A stretch of 64,000 nt of DNA from Streptomyces filamentosus (GTDB lineage: Bacteria > Actinomycetota > Actinomycetes > Streptomycetales > Streptomycetaceae): assembly GCF_014654895.1 (NCBI RefSeq), contig NZ_BNBE01000004.1, positions 992,001-1,056,000 on the forward strand. Reading direction: 5' to 3'. Shown here one piece after another: positions 1 through 8,186 of the stretch. A program made the translations under genes and the position numbers. The notes under the pieces are model-generated. The model was not told the origin of the DNA and ran no database searches. It was given only the letters and a program-made list of their open reading frames with translations. How positions within the stretch are numbered: position 1 is the first letter of the stretch; each line of letters opens with the position of its first letter.

Positions 1-678
1 TCCTTCGGCACGTTGGTGGCACAGCTGCGGCATGAGGGGGCTGACCCGGTTCGCAGAGGCCGGCCGTGGAGCCTGCCGCTGGAAGACCGGGTGCTGCTGG
101 TCACGGCCTACTGGCGTACCAACTTGACGCTGCGACAGCTCGCCCCACTGTTCGGCGTCTCGAAGTCCGCAGCCAGCCGCATCGTCAGCCACCTCGGCCC
201 CCTGCTCGCGCTCAAGCCCCGCAGGCGATTCCGCAAGAACACCGTCCTCATCGTGGACGGCACCTTGGCCCCCACCCGCGACCACACCATTGCCGAGCGG
301 TCGAAGAACTACCGCTACTCCACCAACCATCAGGTCGTCATCGACGCCGACACCCGACGCGTCGTGATGGTCGGCCAGCCGTTGCCTGGCAACCGCAACG
401 ACTGCAAGGCGTGGGAACTGTCCGGAGCCAAGAGCTTGGTCGGCAACACCACCGTGATCGCAGACGGCGGCTACCGCGGCACCGGCCTGGTCATCCCGCA
501 CCGTCGAGAACGTGGCCAGACCGAGCTACCGGCGTGGAAGGAAGAGCACAACGCTTCCCACCGCCAGGTCCGCGCCCGTGTCGAGCACGCATTCGCCCGC
601 ATGAAGAGCTGGAAGATCCTCCGTGACTGCCGTCTGAAGGCCGACGGCGTTCACCACGCCATGCTCGGCATCGCTCGC

Positions 679-2058
679 GGGACTGTAAATCGTTCGGTGT
701 AACTCCCGATCATGGAGGATGCACCGATGACCAGTGAGAACGTGGCCGAGACCGAGATCAGCGAGGCAGACGGGCCTCAGCCGGCGAAGGCGGTGGACGA
801 CCGGCTGATCGACGAGCTGGTGTCCCGGGCCCAGGCCGAGGGAGTGCAGCTGACCGGCGAGGGCGGGCTGCTGCAGCAGCTGACGAAGCGGCTGCTGGAG
901 TCCGCCCTGGAGGGTGAGATCACCGACCATCTCGGCTATGACAAGCACGATCCGGCCGGGAAGAACGGCGGCAACTCCCGCAACGGCACCCGGTCGAAGA
1001 CCGTGCTGACCGATGTCGGGCCGGTGGAGATATCCGTGCCCCGTGACCGGGACGGCTCGTTCGAGCCGAAGATCGTCAAGAAGCGGCAGAAGCGCCTGAC
1101 CGGGGTGGACGAGATGGTCATCTCGCTGTCTGCGAAGGGCCTGACCACCGGTGAGGTGCAGGCCCATCTCGCCGAGGTCTATGGCGCCGATGTCTCGCGC
1201 CAGACGATCTCCACGATCACCGACAAGGTCCTCGACGGGATGGCCGAGTGGCAGAACCGGCCCCTCGACCCGGTCTATCCGGTGGTGTTCATCGACGCGA
1301 TCCACGTGAAGATCCGCGACGGAGCCGTCGCCAACCGGCCGATCTATGTGGCTCTGGCCGTCACTGGGGAGGGCCGGCGCGAGATTCTGGGCTTGTGGGC
1401 CGGGGACGGCGGTGAGGGCGCCAAGCACTGGATGCACATCCTGACCGAGATCAAGAACCGCGGCGTGAACGACGTCCTCATGCTTGTCTGCGACGGGCTG
1501 AAGGGCCTGCCCGACGCGGTCGAGACCGTCTGGCCGAGGACGGTCGTGCAGACCTGCGTGGTCCACCTGCTGCGGAACTCCTTCCGCTATGCAGCCCGCC
1601 AGGACTGGGACAAGATCGCCAAACTCCTCAAGCCCGTCTACACCGCCGCGACCGAGGAGGCCGCGCTCGAACGGTTCGCCGAGTTCGCCGACACGTGGGG
1701 AAGGAAGTATCCGGCGATCGTCCGGCTCTGGGAGAACGCGTGGGAGGAGTTCACGCCGTTCCTCCGCTTCGACACCGAGATCCGCCGCATCGTCTGCACC
1801 ACGAACGCGATCGAGTCGGTGAACGCCAGGATCCGGCGGGCGGTCAAGGCCCGCGGACACTTCCCCAACGAGACCGCCGCCCTGAAATGCATCTACATGG
1901 CGATCATGTCGCTCGACCCGACCGGCAGGGGGCAGACCCGCTGGACCCTGCGCTGGAAGACCGCTCTGAACGCCTTCGACATCACCTTCGACGGCCGGCT
2001 CTCCGCAGTCCGACAGTAACCCCAACCACCCTCGTTACACCGTTCGATTGACAGACCC
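679..2058 (+). mobile_element. IS256-family insertion sequence, complete
   Basis: A 1,380-bp element. Its left end (GGGACTGTAAATCG...) and the reverse complement of its right end (GGGTCTGTCAATCG...) form imperfect inverted repeats of about 26 bp. The 8-bp sequence TCGCTCGC flanks it on both sides (671-678 and 2059-2066), which matches the 8-9-bp target duplications known for IS256. The target was the 3' end of an IS5-type transposase gene, and excision in silico restores that gene in frame. The intact duplication and intact transposase suggest a fairly recent insertion. Confidence 0.92.
727..2019 (+). CDS. IS256-family transposase
   Basis: Encodes 430 aa, the normal size for IS256 (Mutator-type) DDE transposases, which catalyse copy-out/paste-in transposition of the surrounding element. 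The catalytic triad is visible: D190 in VFIDAIHVK, D256 in LVCDGLKG and E363 in TTNAIESVNARIRR. The N-terminal half has the family motif LTKRLLESALEGEITDHLGY. The ATG at 727 is preferred over the in-frame ATG at 712 because GGAGG at 714-718 lies 8 bases before it. Nothing looks broken, so it is probably functional. It is the only gene of the element. Confidence 0.93.
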   Translation: MTSENVAETEISEADGPQPAKAVDDRLIDELVSRAQAEGVQLTGEGGLLQQLTKRLLESALEGEITDHLGYDKHDPAGKNGGNSRNGTRSKTVLTDVGPVEISVPRDRDGSFEPKIVKKRQKRLTGVDEMVISLSAKGLTTGEVQAHLAEVYGADVSRQTISTITDKVLDGMAEWQNRPLDPVYPVVFIDAIHVKIRDGAVANRPIYVALAVTGEGRREILGLWAGDGGEGAKHWMHILTEIKNRGVNDVLMLVCDGLKGLPDAVETVWPRTVVQTCVVHLLRNSFRYAARQDWDKIAKLLKPVYTAATEEAALERFAEFADTWGRKYPAIVRLWENAWEEFTPFLRFDTEIRRIVCTTNAIESVNARIRRAVKARGHFPNETAALKCIYMAIMSLDPTGRGQTRWTLRWKTALNAFDITFDGRLSAVRQ

Positions 2059-2158
2059 TCGCTCGCCTCCACAACCTCGCCCTGACCGCGTAGCGGATCT
2101 ATGTCGATGGTCGATGAGGAGCACGGTCGCGATCACTACGCTGTCAGGAACCTCTGAC

Positions 2159-2463
2159 TCAACCATCGAACCGCCGCCATGGCAGCTGAAGTCGGGAAAG
2201 CGGCCGCAGCGCGCTGCGGTGCAGGGCGCCGATCCAGACGTCGGACTCATGGCTGCTGTTCAGCTCGGGCGAGATATGAGCGACCAGGCCCGGTCCGACG
2301 AGGAAGTTCGTCGGACCGATGGGCGCCAGGAACGGCCGTAGCGGTACGCGATGCAGGCAGGATTCCAGCTCTGACAGCAACTGCTCGGGCAGATTGCGGA
2401 GGAATGCCTTGTACGGGGCGGTCATCGAAGCCTCATACAACGAGAACTGCAGCAGGAACCGGC
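2159..2463 (-). pseudogene. 3' fragment of split SUKH-like gene
   Basis: This fragment carries the C-terminal ~100 codons (SRFLLQFSLYEASMTAPYKAFL... ending LQLPWRRFDG) of the gene whose 5' part lies at 4344-5154 on the same strand. Joining the two across one copy of TTAG gives a continuous 371-aa frame. Alone it could at most be translated from the internal ATG at 2425 (88 aa), and no ribosome binding site supports that. It is separated from its other half by the IS701 element at 2468-4343. Confidence 0.75.
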
Positions 2464-2545
2464 TTAGTACTCCAGCCATACTTCGCGATCTGGTTCGATG
2501 GCCTTCGGGGGCCATGGGCCTCAGCCGGATCGCGGAGGTTGGCGG

Positions 2546-2962
2546 ATGGACGAGCGCACGGTCATGTTGAACGAGCTCGCGCAGGGCCTGCGCCCGATCG
2601 GGCAGGGTGTCGAGTGGTTCGAAGCCCTGCCCGCTCAGGACCAGTTCGAGGTCCTTCGGGATCTGGGCGGACATTGCATCCAGGCGCGGGCGACGGTGGA
2701 GGACGGGCCCGAGAGCGTGCAGATCGCCGGTATCCGGCCGACCCACACCCCGGCGGTGCTGATCACACGCGGGCAGTTGGCCGGGCAGCTGACAAAGATC
2801 ATCAATCTGCCGCAGGACGAGCGCGTGAAGGCGTTTCGGCTGCTGGTCGCGCTGCTGGGGGTGGCGGACAAGCGCCGCCGCGAGCGGTTCTGCGCAGACG
2901 GATGCACCCATGCCTGGCACCAGCTGGCGGCAGGAGCCGATACGGAAGCGGCCACCGCGTGA
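2546..2962 (+). CDS. DUF5958 family protein inside IS701 element
   Basis: Encodes 138 aa resembling the actinobacterial DUF5958 family, recognised from LNELAQGLRPIGQGVEWFE near the N-terminus, a central RPTHTPAVLITRG block and the C-terminal CADGCTHAWHQL motif. The two cysteines and two histidines of that last motif (CxxxC, HxxxH) could bind a metal. The function is unknown. The start is the ATG at 2546, with GGAGG at 2534-2538; an in-frame ATG at 2498 lacks such a site. The gene ends 36 bp before the transposase start and lies inside the inverted repeats, so it moves with the element. It could be a regulator or accessory factor of transposition, but that is inference from position alone. Confidence 0.75.
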   Translation: MDERTVMLNELAQGLRPIGQGVEWFEALPAQDQFEVLRDLGGHCIQARATVEDGPESVQIAGIRPTHTPAVLITRGQLAGQLTKIINLPQDERVKAFRLLVALLGVADKRRRERFCADGCTHAWHQLAAGADTEAATA

Positions 2963-2998
2963 TCATCAGAGGTTGTGTGGACTTCTGAAGATGGTGCG

Positions 2999-4321
2999 AT
3001 GGCCGTGGGCCATAGCGTAGACCCTGCCCGCTGGCGGGCGATGTTCGACCAGGCGATGGCCCGCATCGCGGGCCGGTTCCGCCGAGTGGAACCGAGAGCG
3101 ACGGCAAGGGCGTTCGTCCTCGGACTGCTGTCCGGTGTCGAACGGAAGAACTGCTGGCAGCTGGCCGAGCAGGCAGGCCATGACCGCCCCGGTGCGATGC
3201 AGAGACTGCTTCGAAGCGCACGCTGGGATGCCGACGAGGTGCGCGACGAGGTCCGGTCCTACGTGCTGGACCACCTCGGCGGTGATGGCGTGCTGATCGT
3301 GGACGAGACGGGGTTCCTGAAGAAGGGCCTGCGTTCGGCGGGCGTGCAGCGGCAGTACACCGGCACTGCCGGTCGGATCGAGAACGCCCAGGTCGGCGTC
3401 TTCCTCGCCTACGCATCGCCGCGAGGACGGGCACTGATCGACCGTCGGCTCTACCTCCCCGAGCACACCTGGTGCCGGGATCCCGATCGCCGGTCGGGCT
3501 CCGGGGTCCCCGAGCAGGTGGAGTTCTCCACCAAGCCCCGCCTGGCACTGCAGATGATCGAAGCGGCCCTGGATGCCGGGTGCTCCTCCTCGTGGGTGAC
3601 CGGCGACGAGGTCTACGGCCAGGACCCACAGCTTCGTTCCGGCCTGGAGGCACGCGGGATCGGCTACGTCCTGGCGGTCGCCTGCACCACCAAGGTACGG
3701 ATCAACGAGAACCGCACAGTGGTCCAGGCCGACACCCTGGCCGACTCGCTGCCCCGGGACGCCTGGCACCGGCAGAGCGCCGGCGCCGGAGCGAAGGGCC
3801 CGCGCTACTACGACTGGGCATGGGTGCAGACCGGAGCCGACAAGAACCGGTGCCTGCTGATCCGCCGCAACCCCGTAACCGACGAACTCGCCTTCTACCT
3901 GTGCTGGTCACCAGGCGAGGTTGCCCTGTCCGCGCTGGTGCGCGTCGCCGGGACCAGGTGGTGCATAGAAGAGTGCTTCCAAGCCGCAAAAGGCCAGGTC
4001 GGCCTGGATCACTACCAGGTCCGCCACTGGACCTCCTGGCACCGCCACATCACCCTGGCGATGCTCGCGCTGGCCTTCCTCGCCGCTGTCGCCGTCAGCG
4101 CGGCGCCCGACCGGAGCACCGACCCGAACCGTCCGGTCCACAGCAGCGATCCGATCGACCTGACCATCCCCGAGATCCGTCACCTCATCGGCAGGCTCTT
4201 CAGACCATCGACCACGCCTCCGCACCGCCTTCTGGCCTGGTCAATCTGGCGCAGACTCCACCAGGCACAGGCCAGACGCGCCCACTACCGACGACGACTC
4301 ACCAGCCACTTGGACACCTAG
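2999..4321 (+). CDS. IS701-family transposase
   Basis: Encodes 440 aa. It is related to the IS701 transposases that cut and paste elements at YTAR sites. Catalytic DDE residues are probably D102 (LIVDETGFLKKG), D203 (VTGDEVYG) and E324 or E325 (CIEECFQAAKG, followed by GLDHYQVR). The N-terminal FxxxxPRATARAFVLGLLSGVERKN region and the SAGVQRQYTGTAGRIENAQVG segment are hallmarks of the group. The ATG at 2999 was chosen; a GTG at 2975 is also in frame. The stop codon TAG at 4319-4321 lies within the right inverted repeat, as is usual for compact insertion sequences. The protein seems intact. Confidence 0.92.
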   Translation: MAVGHSVDPARWRAMFDQAMARIAGRFRRVEPRATARAFVLGLLSGVERKNCWQLAEQAGHDRPGAMQRLLRSARWDADEVRDEVRSYVLDHLGGDGVLIVDETGFLKKGLRSAGVQRQYTGTAGRIENAQVGVFLAYASPRGRALIDRRLYLPEHTWCRDPDRRSGSGVPEQVEFSTKPRLALQMIEAALDAGCSSSWVTGDEVYGQDPQLRSGLEARGIGYVLAVACTTKVRINENRTVVQADTLADSLPRDAWHRQSAGAGAKGPRYYDWAWVQTGADKNRCLLIRRNPVTDELAFYLCWSPGEVALSALVRVAGTRWCIEECFQAAKGQVGLDHYQVRHWTSWHRHITLAMLALAFLAAVAVSAAPDRSTDPNRPVHSSDPIDLTIPEIRHLIGRLFRPSTTPPHRLLAWSIWRRLHQAQARRAHYRRRLTSHLDT

Positions 4322-4343
4322 ATCACGAAGTCGCACTGGAGTA

Positions 4344-5154
4344 TTAGCGGCTCCTCCTCGCGGACCGGTGCGTCGTCCTCGGTCAGCCAGACGTCCGGAT
4401 CGGTGCCGGCAGCGTCGAGCTGCCACGGGATGGACCAGTCCCAGCAGCCCTGATTCTCGATGGCGACGACCAGGCGCTCACCGTGGATGTCGGTCGAGAG
4501 CCTTGTGAGCGGTTGGATGGAGTTCTGGCCTCCGAGGATGGCCGGACGCTTCTCGGCGAGACGGTAGAAGTCGGCCAAGGCATAAGGGACGGAGCCGGGT
4601 ATCGCGATGGTGGTGGGCCGGGTTTCAGTTTGGGCGGGATACCAGCCGGTGACGAAGGATTCCAAGGCCATGCCGGGGTCCGTGCGGACATGGTCGAGCC
4701 AGTCCAGGCCGGGCGAAAGGGGCGCAGCTGTTGGCGGCCGAACCGTTTCGAGCAATTCTCGACTCAATGGCGGGTCGATGCGCAGGTGGCAACTGTTGAG
4801 TTCGCCGTTGGTCCAGGTGCTTCGCGAGTGGTGGACGGGACCAATGTAGACGGCTAGACCGTCGACCCGGACGAACAAGTGCACCGGCCGGTCCAGATCC
4901 GGTTCCGATCCTGCGAACGGCTTTCGACCAGTGAGCCTGGATGCGGCTACTGCAGGCGTAAGACCTCGTAGACGGAACTCCTGGTCGTTCCACACGCCGC
5001 CTGCTGCCGGATCGTCTGCTGCATCCCCGATGATCACAACAGCCGCAGCCCCGACCGCGATCGTGGACCTGCCTACGTCGAACACCTTGGGCTCTGCACC
5101 CGCGAGATCGAGTGCCACGCTCACGTCTACGGTGGCCGAACGCGTCAGCGACAT
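4344..5154 (-). pseudogene. 5' fragment of SUKH-like gene split by IS701
   Basis: This fragment supplies the first ~270 codons of a 371-codon gene. Near its C-terminal end the segment ILGGQNSIQPLTRL...VVAIENQGCWDWSIPW resembles SMI1/KNR4 (SUKH) proteins, whose members often act as immunity proteins against nuclease or deaminase toxins. The assignment is tentative because it rests on one motif. The frame now runs into the IS701 end and stops after LILQCDFVI, eight codons of which are IS-derived. The ATG at 5152-5154 is divergent from the hypothetical gene at 5259. With its last ~100 residues displaced to 2159-2463 the product is probably non-functional. Confidence 0.6.
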
Positions 5155-5258
5155 TCGGCGAGTCTATCCGGGGAACGATCACTGCGGTGCCGGGAAAAGA
5201 TCTCCAGCGGTCTTGATCGCGGCAGGCCGGACCCACTCGTGAACGCCGGGGAGCAGAC

Positions 5259-5918
5259 ATGCTGCAGACTTCCCGGGTGATCGTTCTGCAGCCCGTCCTG
5301 GAGGTCTACGCCTCCGACGACTTCACCCTCTGGCCAGTCGCCAAGTCCGCACCGTACGGCTTCCTGCCACTCAGCGGCGCACTCGATCCCGCCGAGGTCG
5401 GCACGGCGGTGATGCGTATCGCCGACTGCAACAACATCGATCCCGAGGACGACGGTCGCCCACCACGGCCCGCCGACCTACTCGGGAGCTTCCTGCACGG
5501 ACTGCTCACCATGGACGACCTTTTCGCATCCGGTGGCCTGCGGATCACCGACACCGCAACCGGCACCACGTTGTTGCCGGGCTGCTGCAATGGGCTGGAC
5601 GAGAGGCGCGACTGGCTTGAGGTCGTCGACGGCACCGGCTGGGCCTCCTTCGGTCACGACCCATCTCCGCTCGCCGAACGTGACGGCGAAGTCGTCCGGT
5701 TGACCGTCGACGCCGAGCACGACAACAGCCCGGTGATGGAGGTACCCGTTACGGACCTGCGTCGCCTGCTCGCCGGCGCAGAGCAAGACCTGATCGACTT
5801 CCTCCAGCTGGCCGCTGTCTGGGCCGCTCGGCACATGCCCGCTTACGCCGCTCCGGTCGCCTCCGCCCTCGGCCGTGCTCTAGACCTGCCCGCACCGGTG
5901 ATCCCGACGAACCCTTAG
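5259..5918 (+). CDS. Hypothetical protein, 219 aa
   Basis: I do not recognise a family. The protein is acidic, has no signal peptide and no evident membrane segment, and has a compact composition typical of a soluble intracellular protein. Notable stretches are LWPVAKSAPYGFLPL (residues 24-38), DPEDDGRPPRPADLLGSFL (residues 62-80) and an alanine-rich C-terminal helix LAAVWAARHMPAYAAPVASAL. The ATG at 5259 is preceded by GGGGAG at 5249-5254. It is transcribed divergently from the split SUKH-like gene, with 104 bp between starts, so the two may share a promoter region. Codon usage is host-like, so it is very probably a real gene. Confidence 0.65.
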   Translation: MLQTSRVIVLQPVLEVYASDDFTLWPVAKSAPYGFLPLSGALDPAEVGTAVMRIADCNNIDPEDDGRPPRPADLLGSFLHGLLTMDDLFASGGLRITDTATGTTLLPGCCNGLDERRDWLEVVDGTGWASFGHDPSPLAERDGEVVRLTVDAEHDNSPVMEVPVTDLRRLLAGAEQDLIDFLQLAAVWAARHMPAYAAPVASALGRALDLPAPVIPTNP

Positions 5919-6133
5919 GGCTGCATGCCGGCGCGCTGCCTCAGGTTCATCGGCAGCGGTCCAGTCAGGAAGCGGCGAGTTGGATCTTTACGGGACAGCC
6001 CTTAGAGGTCCCTGATATTCCCCAAGACCGCGTCACAGCAGCCCGCGTGCTGCTGCCCCCTGCCGTCTCCGTTCATTCATCCACTCGGGTGAACGGGTGG
6101 CGGCCCGGACCGCGACTCCGCCACGATGCCCTG

Positions 6134-6460
6134 ATGCAGGATGACGAACCGCTGGAGGAGTGGGCTCGCCGGCGCGATGCACGCCAGGCCGCCTCGAAGG
6201 GCAGGCGGCGCGCGGTGCCGCTCGGTGACGGCCCTCATCGTGGGGCCCACGTGGACCCCGACGCACCGAGAGCGATCGAGGAGTGGACCGGTACCGAGTG
6301 GATGGTCGTCGGCGTCGTCGAGGACTTGGCCGCCGCGAAAGCCTTGTTGTATCCGCCGCCGCCCGTGCAGGAGAAGCCCGCCGAGTGGGACCGGCCTGCC
6401 ATGGGCAAGGGACGCGGCCGGCACCGGAAGCCGTCCTCGGCTGAGGATCGGGACCAGTAG
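6134..6460 (+). CDS. DUF6087 family protein
   Basis: Encodes 108 aa starting MQDDEPLEEWARRRDARQAA. The pattern PLEEWARRRDAR ... AVPLGDGPHRGAHVDPDAPRAIEEW ... WMVVGVVEDLAAAKALL matches the small Streptomyces family DUF6087 as I know it. The family has no assigned function; proteins like this are often found next to DNA-handling or regulatory genes in actinobacterial accessory regions. The ATG at 6134 is preferred over upstream starts at 6047 because family similarity begins here. The 215 bp upstream to the end of the previous gene holds nothing I recognise. Confidence 0.7.
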   Translation: MQDDEPLEEWARRRDARQAASKGRRRAVPLGDGPHRGAHVDPDAPRAIEEWTGTEWMVVGVVEDLAAAKALLYPPPPVQEKPAEWDRPAMGKGRGRHRKPSSAEDRDQ

Positions 6461-6640
6461 GTCCGAGGTGTGTCCCGGCCCCGCGCCCCTCGCTCATCTC
6501 GAAGCTGCCTTCGATTCCTCCCCTGACCTCGCTCGGCCGCAGCACCTGACCCTCTGATGCGGATAGCTCCGCGTTACGGTCGAAGCGACCTGCACGGCGC
6601 CGTTCCGGCGTCCGAGCCATCGCACCGAGGAGACCGACCG

Positions 6641-7057
6641 TTGGACACCGCCCCCCTGCCCACCGACGGGGACCTGTTCTGGCAGGAGCGCCGGACCTGC
6701 TTCCTGACCACCCTCCGGCCCGACGGCTCCCCGCACACGACCCCGGTCGGCGTCACCTACGACCCTGAGACGCGGATCGCCCGCGTCATCACCGACGGCG
6801 GCAACAAGAAGGTCCGCAACGTCCGCGCCGCCCTGGCCGCCGGGGGCGAAGCCCGCGTCAACGTGAGCCAGGCCGAAGGCCGGCGCTGGTCCACCCTCGA
6901 AGGCACCGCCGTCATCAAGGACGACCCCGCCGCCGTCGCCGACGCCGAGCGCCGCTACACCGAGCGGTACAAGACCCCGCGCGTGAACCCCAACCGGGTC
7001 GTCATCGAGATCACCGTCACCCGCGCCCTGGGACCCACCAAGCCTTCCGGCTGGTGA
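6641..7057 (+). CDS. PPOX-class F420/FMN-dependent oxidoreductase
   Basis: Encodes 138 aa of the pyridoxamine 5'-phosphate oxidase-like split-barrel fold. The start is TTG at 6641 with GAGGAGA at 6627-6633, giving the N-terminus LDTAPLPTDGDLFWQERRTC. The motif CFLTTLRPDGSPHTTPVGVTYD (residues 18-39) is the flavin/F420-binding beta-strand pair of this family, and RRWSTLEGTAVI is the matching later strand. Actinobacterial members reduce enoates, biliverdin-like or aflatoxin-like substrates with F420H2; the substrate here cannot be told. It converges with the DUF5655 gene and is followed by a strong hairpin at 7093-7123. Confidence 0.85.
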   Translation: MDTAPLPTDGDLFWQERRTCFLTTLRPDGSPHTTPVGVTYDPETRIARVITDGGNKKVRNVRAALAAGGEARVNVSQAEGRRWSTLEGTAVIKDDPAAVADAERRYTERYKTPRVNPNRVVIEITVTRALGPTKPSGW

Positions 7058-7092
7058 CCCCGCCCGGCCTCGGCGCGGGCGCAATATAGGCG

Positions 7093-7123
7093 AGGATCCC
7101 CGGTTTCCGAAACCGGGGATCCT
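7093..7123. terminator. Bidirectional hairpin terminator
   Basis: A near-perfect palindrome, AGGATCCCCGGTTTC, one base, then its reverse complement, sits between two convergent genes. There is no clear T-run, so it may act through the stem alone, as many GC-rich actinobacterial terminators appear to do. Confidence 0.7.
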
Positions 7124-7208
7124 GCGGAGGATGGACGACACCACCGCCACTCCCCCGCCCCTCCGTCGAAAGGCGCCTCCACCACCGAGACCCCCGACCG
7201 GTCCAGCG

Positions 7209-8081
7209 CTACGCCGCGGCGTACGACAGCCGGAACAGCTCCAGCGCCCGCTCCACGTCCTTTTCCGAGCGCAGCTGGACCTCCAGGTCGCCTGTGCCGT
7301 GATGGCCCAGTCCCGTCACGTCCCGGGTGAAGCCCGGCACGAGTTCCACCGTGGCCGGCGCGACCTTGAGGTACACCAGCAGCTTGTCCTGCCGTCCAGT
7401 GACGCAGGCGAAGTTCCGCAGCCGCTGGTAGGCGTCGTACTGCTTGCGCTCGACCTTCGTCACGCCCTCGCCCAGCCCGAGCAGCACCTCGTCGACCACG
7501 GCCGCCAGCTCCGCCATGGCGTCGGTCCGCCGACGCGGTGACGTGCCCCGTCCGCCGCGCAGGCTCTGCCGCCGCGTCCCGCCGCCCTGGGCAGCGATCG
7601 ACGCGACCGTCTCCAGCGCGATGTGGTGCTCGCCGAGCATGGTGTAGCGCACGAGGTCGATGGACCGCCGGTGCTCGCGCACCGCGTGCAGGTCGTAGCG
7701 CGTGAAGCCGCCGGCCACGCAGATCAGCCGGGGCGTGCTCCACAGAACTCCGGCGGCTGCCGCCGGCCCGAGCCGCTCGCGGACCAGGGCCTCGAACTCC
7801 TCCCGGTGGTCCATCAGCCAGGCCACGTAGAACAGGCCCTGCGACAGCACGCCGGGGTCGGTCGCCCGCTTGTACTCGACGATCACGGGCGAGCCGTTCT
7901 CGTCGAGCCCGAGCGAGTCGATGCGCCCGCCGTGGACGGGGCCGGTGCTGTACTCGGTGGCCAGGAAGCGGACCCCGAGCATGAGCTCCATCGCGCTCTC
8001 GACGAGCGCCTGCACATCGGCCTCGGCCTCAGCCAGCCACGGCGTGACTTCGGTCACGCCGTTCGTCGTGTTCCCTGTCAA
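7209..8081 (-). CDS. DUF5655 protein with nuclease-like N-terminal domain
   Basis: Encodes about 290 aa. Residues ~35-75 contain the PD-(D/E)xK-type signature GGRIDSLGLDENGSPVIVEYKR, in which D, E and K are the likely metal-binding residues. The C-terminal part (LLVYLKVAPATVELVPGFTRDVTGLGHHGTGDLEVQL) matches the DUF5655 domain. Such proteins are widespread and are thought to act on DNA, but no reaction is established. The only in-frame start upstream of the conserved region is TTG at 8081, directly preceded by an in-frame stop, and no ribosome binding site is evident. The extreme N-terminus may therefore have been altered by a past rearrangement; relatives seem to begin a few residues earlier. 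Confidence 0.7.
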   Translation of the reverse strand: MTGNTTNGVTEVTPWLAEAEADVQALVESAMELMLGVRFLATEYSTGPVHGGRIDSLGLDENGSPVIVEYKRATDPGVLSQGLFYVAWLMDHREEFEALVRERLGPAAAAGVLWSTPRLICVAGGFTRYDLHAVREHRRSIDLVRYTMLGEHHIALETVASIAAQGGGTRRQSLRGGRGTSPRRRTDAMAELAAVVDEVLLGLGEGVTKVERKQYDAYQRLRNFACVTGRQDKLLVYLKVAPATVELVPGFTRDVTGLGHHGTGDLEVQLRSEKDVERALELFRLSYAAA

Positions 8082-8089
8082 GTTTTAGT

Positions 8090-8135
8090 GTTCACGAGCT
8101 GCGCCAATGGTCCTGGTTCTGCGCCAGTTGTGAAC
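8090..8135. repeat. Imperfect inverted repeat between two minus-strand genes
   Basis: The arms GTTCACGAGCTGCGC (8090-8104) and GCGCCAGTTGTGAAC (8121-8135) are inverted with four mismatches. It lies downstream of the XRE regulator and immediately upstream of the DUF5655 gene, so it could be a weak terminator or an operator. Confidence 0.35.
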
Positions 8136-8186
8136 TGTCTCCTCTGCCGGGGCTCTCGCCTAGTGTCCTCCTTCGGCCGGGGGCCC

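Larger units (their letters stand above)
1..2093 (+). pseudogene. IS5-family transposase, interrupted by IS256
   Basis: The reading frame is already open at base 1, so the N-terminus lies outside the window. It encodes a helix-turn-helix region (around bases 120-185, GVSKSAASRI) followed by a DDE_Tnp_4-type core with VDGT at about base 255, IADGGYRG at about 463 and a final RVEHAFARMK segment at about 580. This is the layout of IS5/IS112-group transposases. At base 678 the frame runs into an IS256 element. Removing that element and one copy of its 8-bp duplication restores the C-terminus ...GIARLHNLALTA and a TAG stop at 2091-2093. The transposase is therefore a relic whose last 11 codons were displaced. 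The outer ends of the IS5-type element were not located. Family assignment is from motifs; the interruption is seen directly. Confidence 0.85.
2468..4343 (+). mobile_element. IS701-family element with DUF5958 passenger
   Basis: The ends are TACTCCAGCCATACTTCGCG on the left and, as reverse complement, TACTCCAGTGCGACTTCGTG on the right. The inverted repeats are about 26 bp with six mismatches. Both ends abut TTAG (2464-2467 and 4344-4347), which fits the 4-bp YTAR target duplication of IS701 elements. The 1,876-bp element holds two genes on the same strand: a DUF5958 protein and the transposase. IS701 elements normally carry only the transposase, so the extra gene is unusual. Its insertion split a 371-codon gene; deletion in silico of the element plus one TTAG restores the frame exactly. 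Confidence 0.85.

Noticed and set aside
2159..2920. A 253-codon minus-strand frame opposite the DUF5958 gene
   Set aside because: Only its last part (2463-2159) is genuine, as the displaced C-terminus of the split gene; the rest is antisense to DUF5958.
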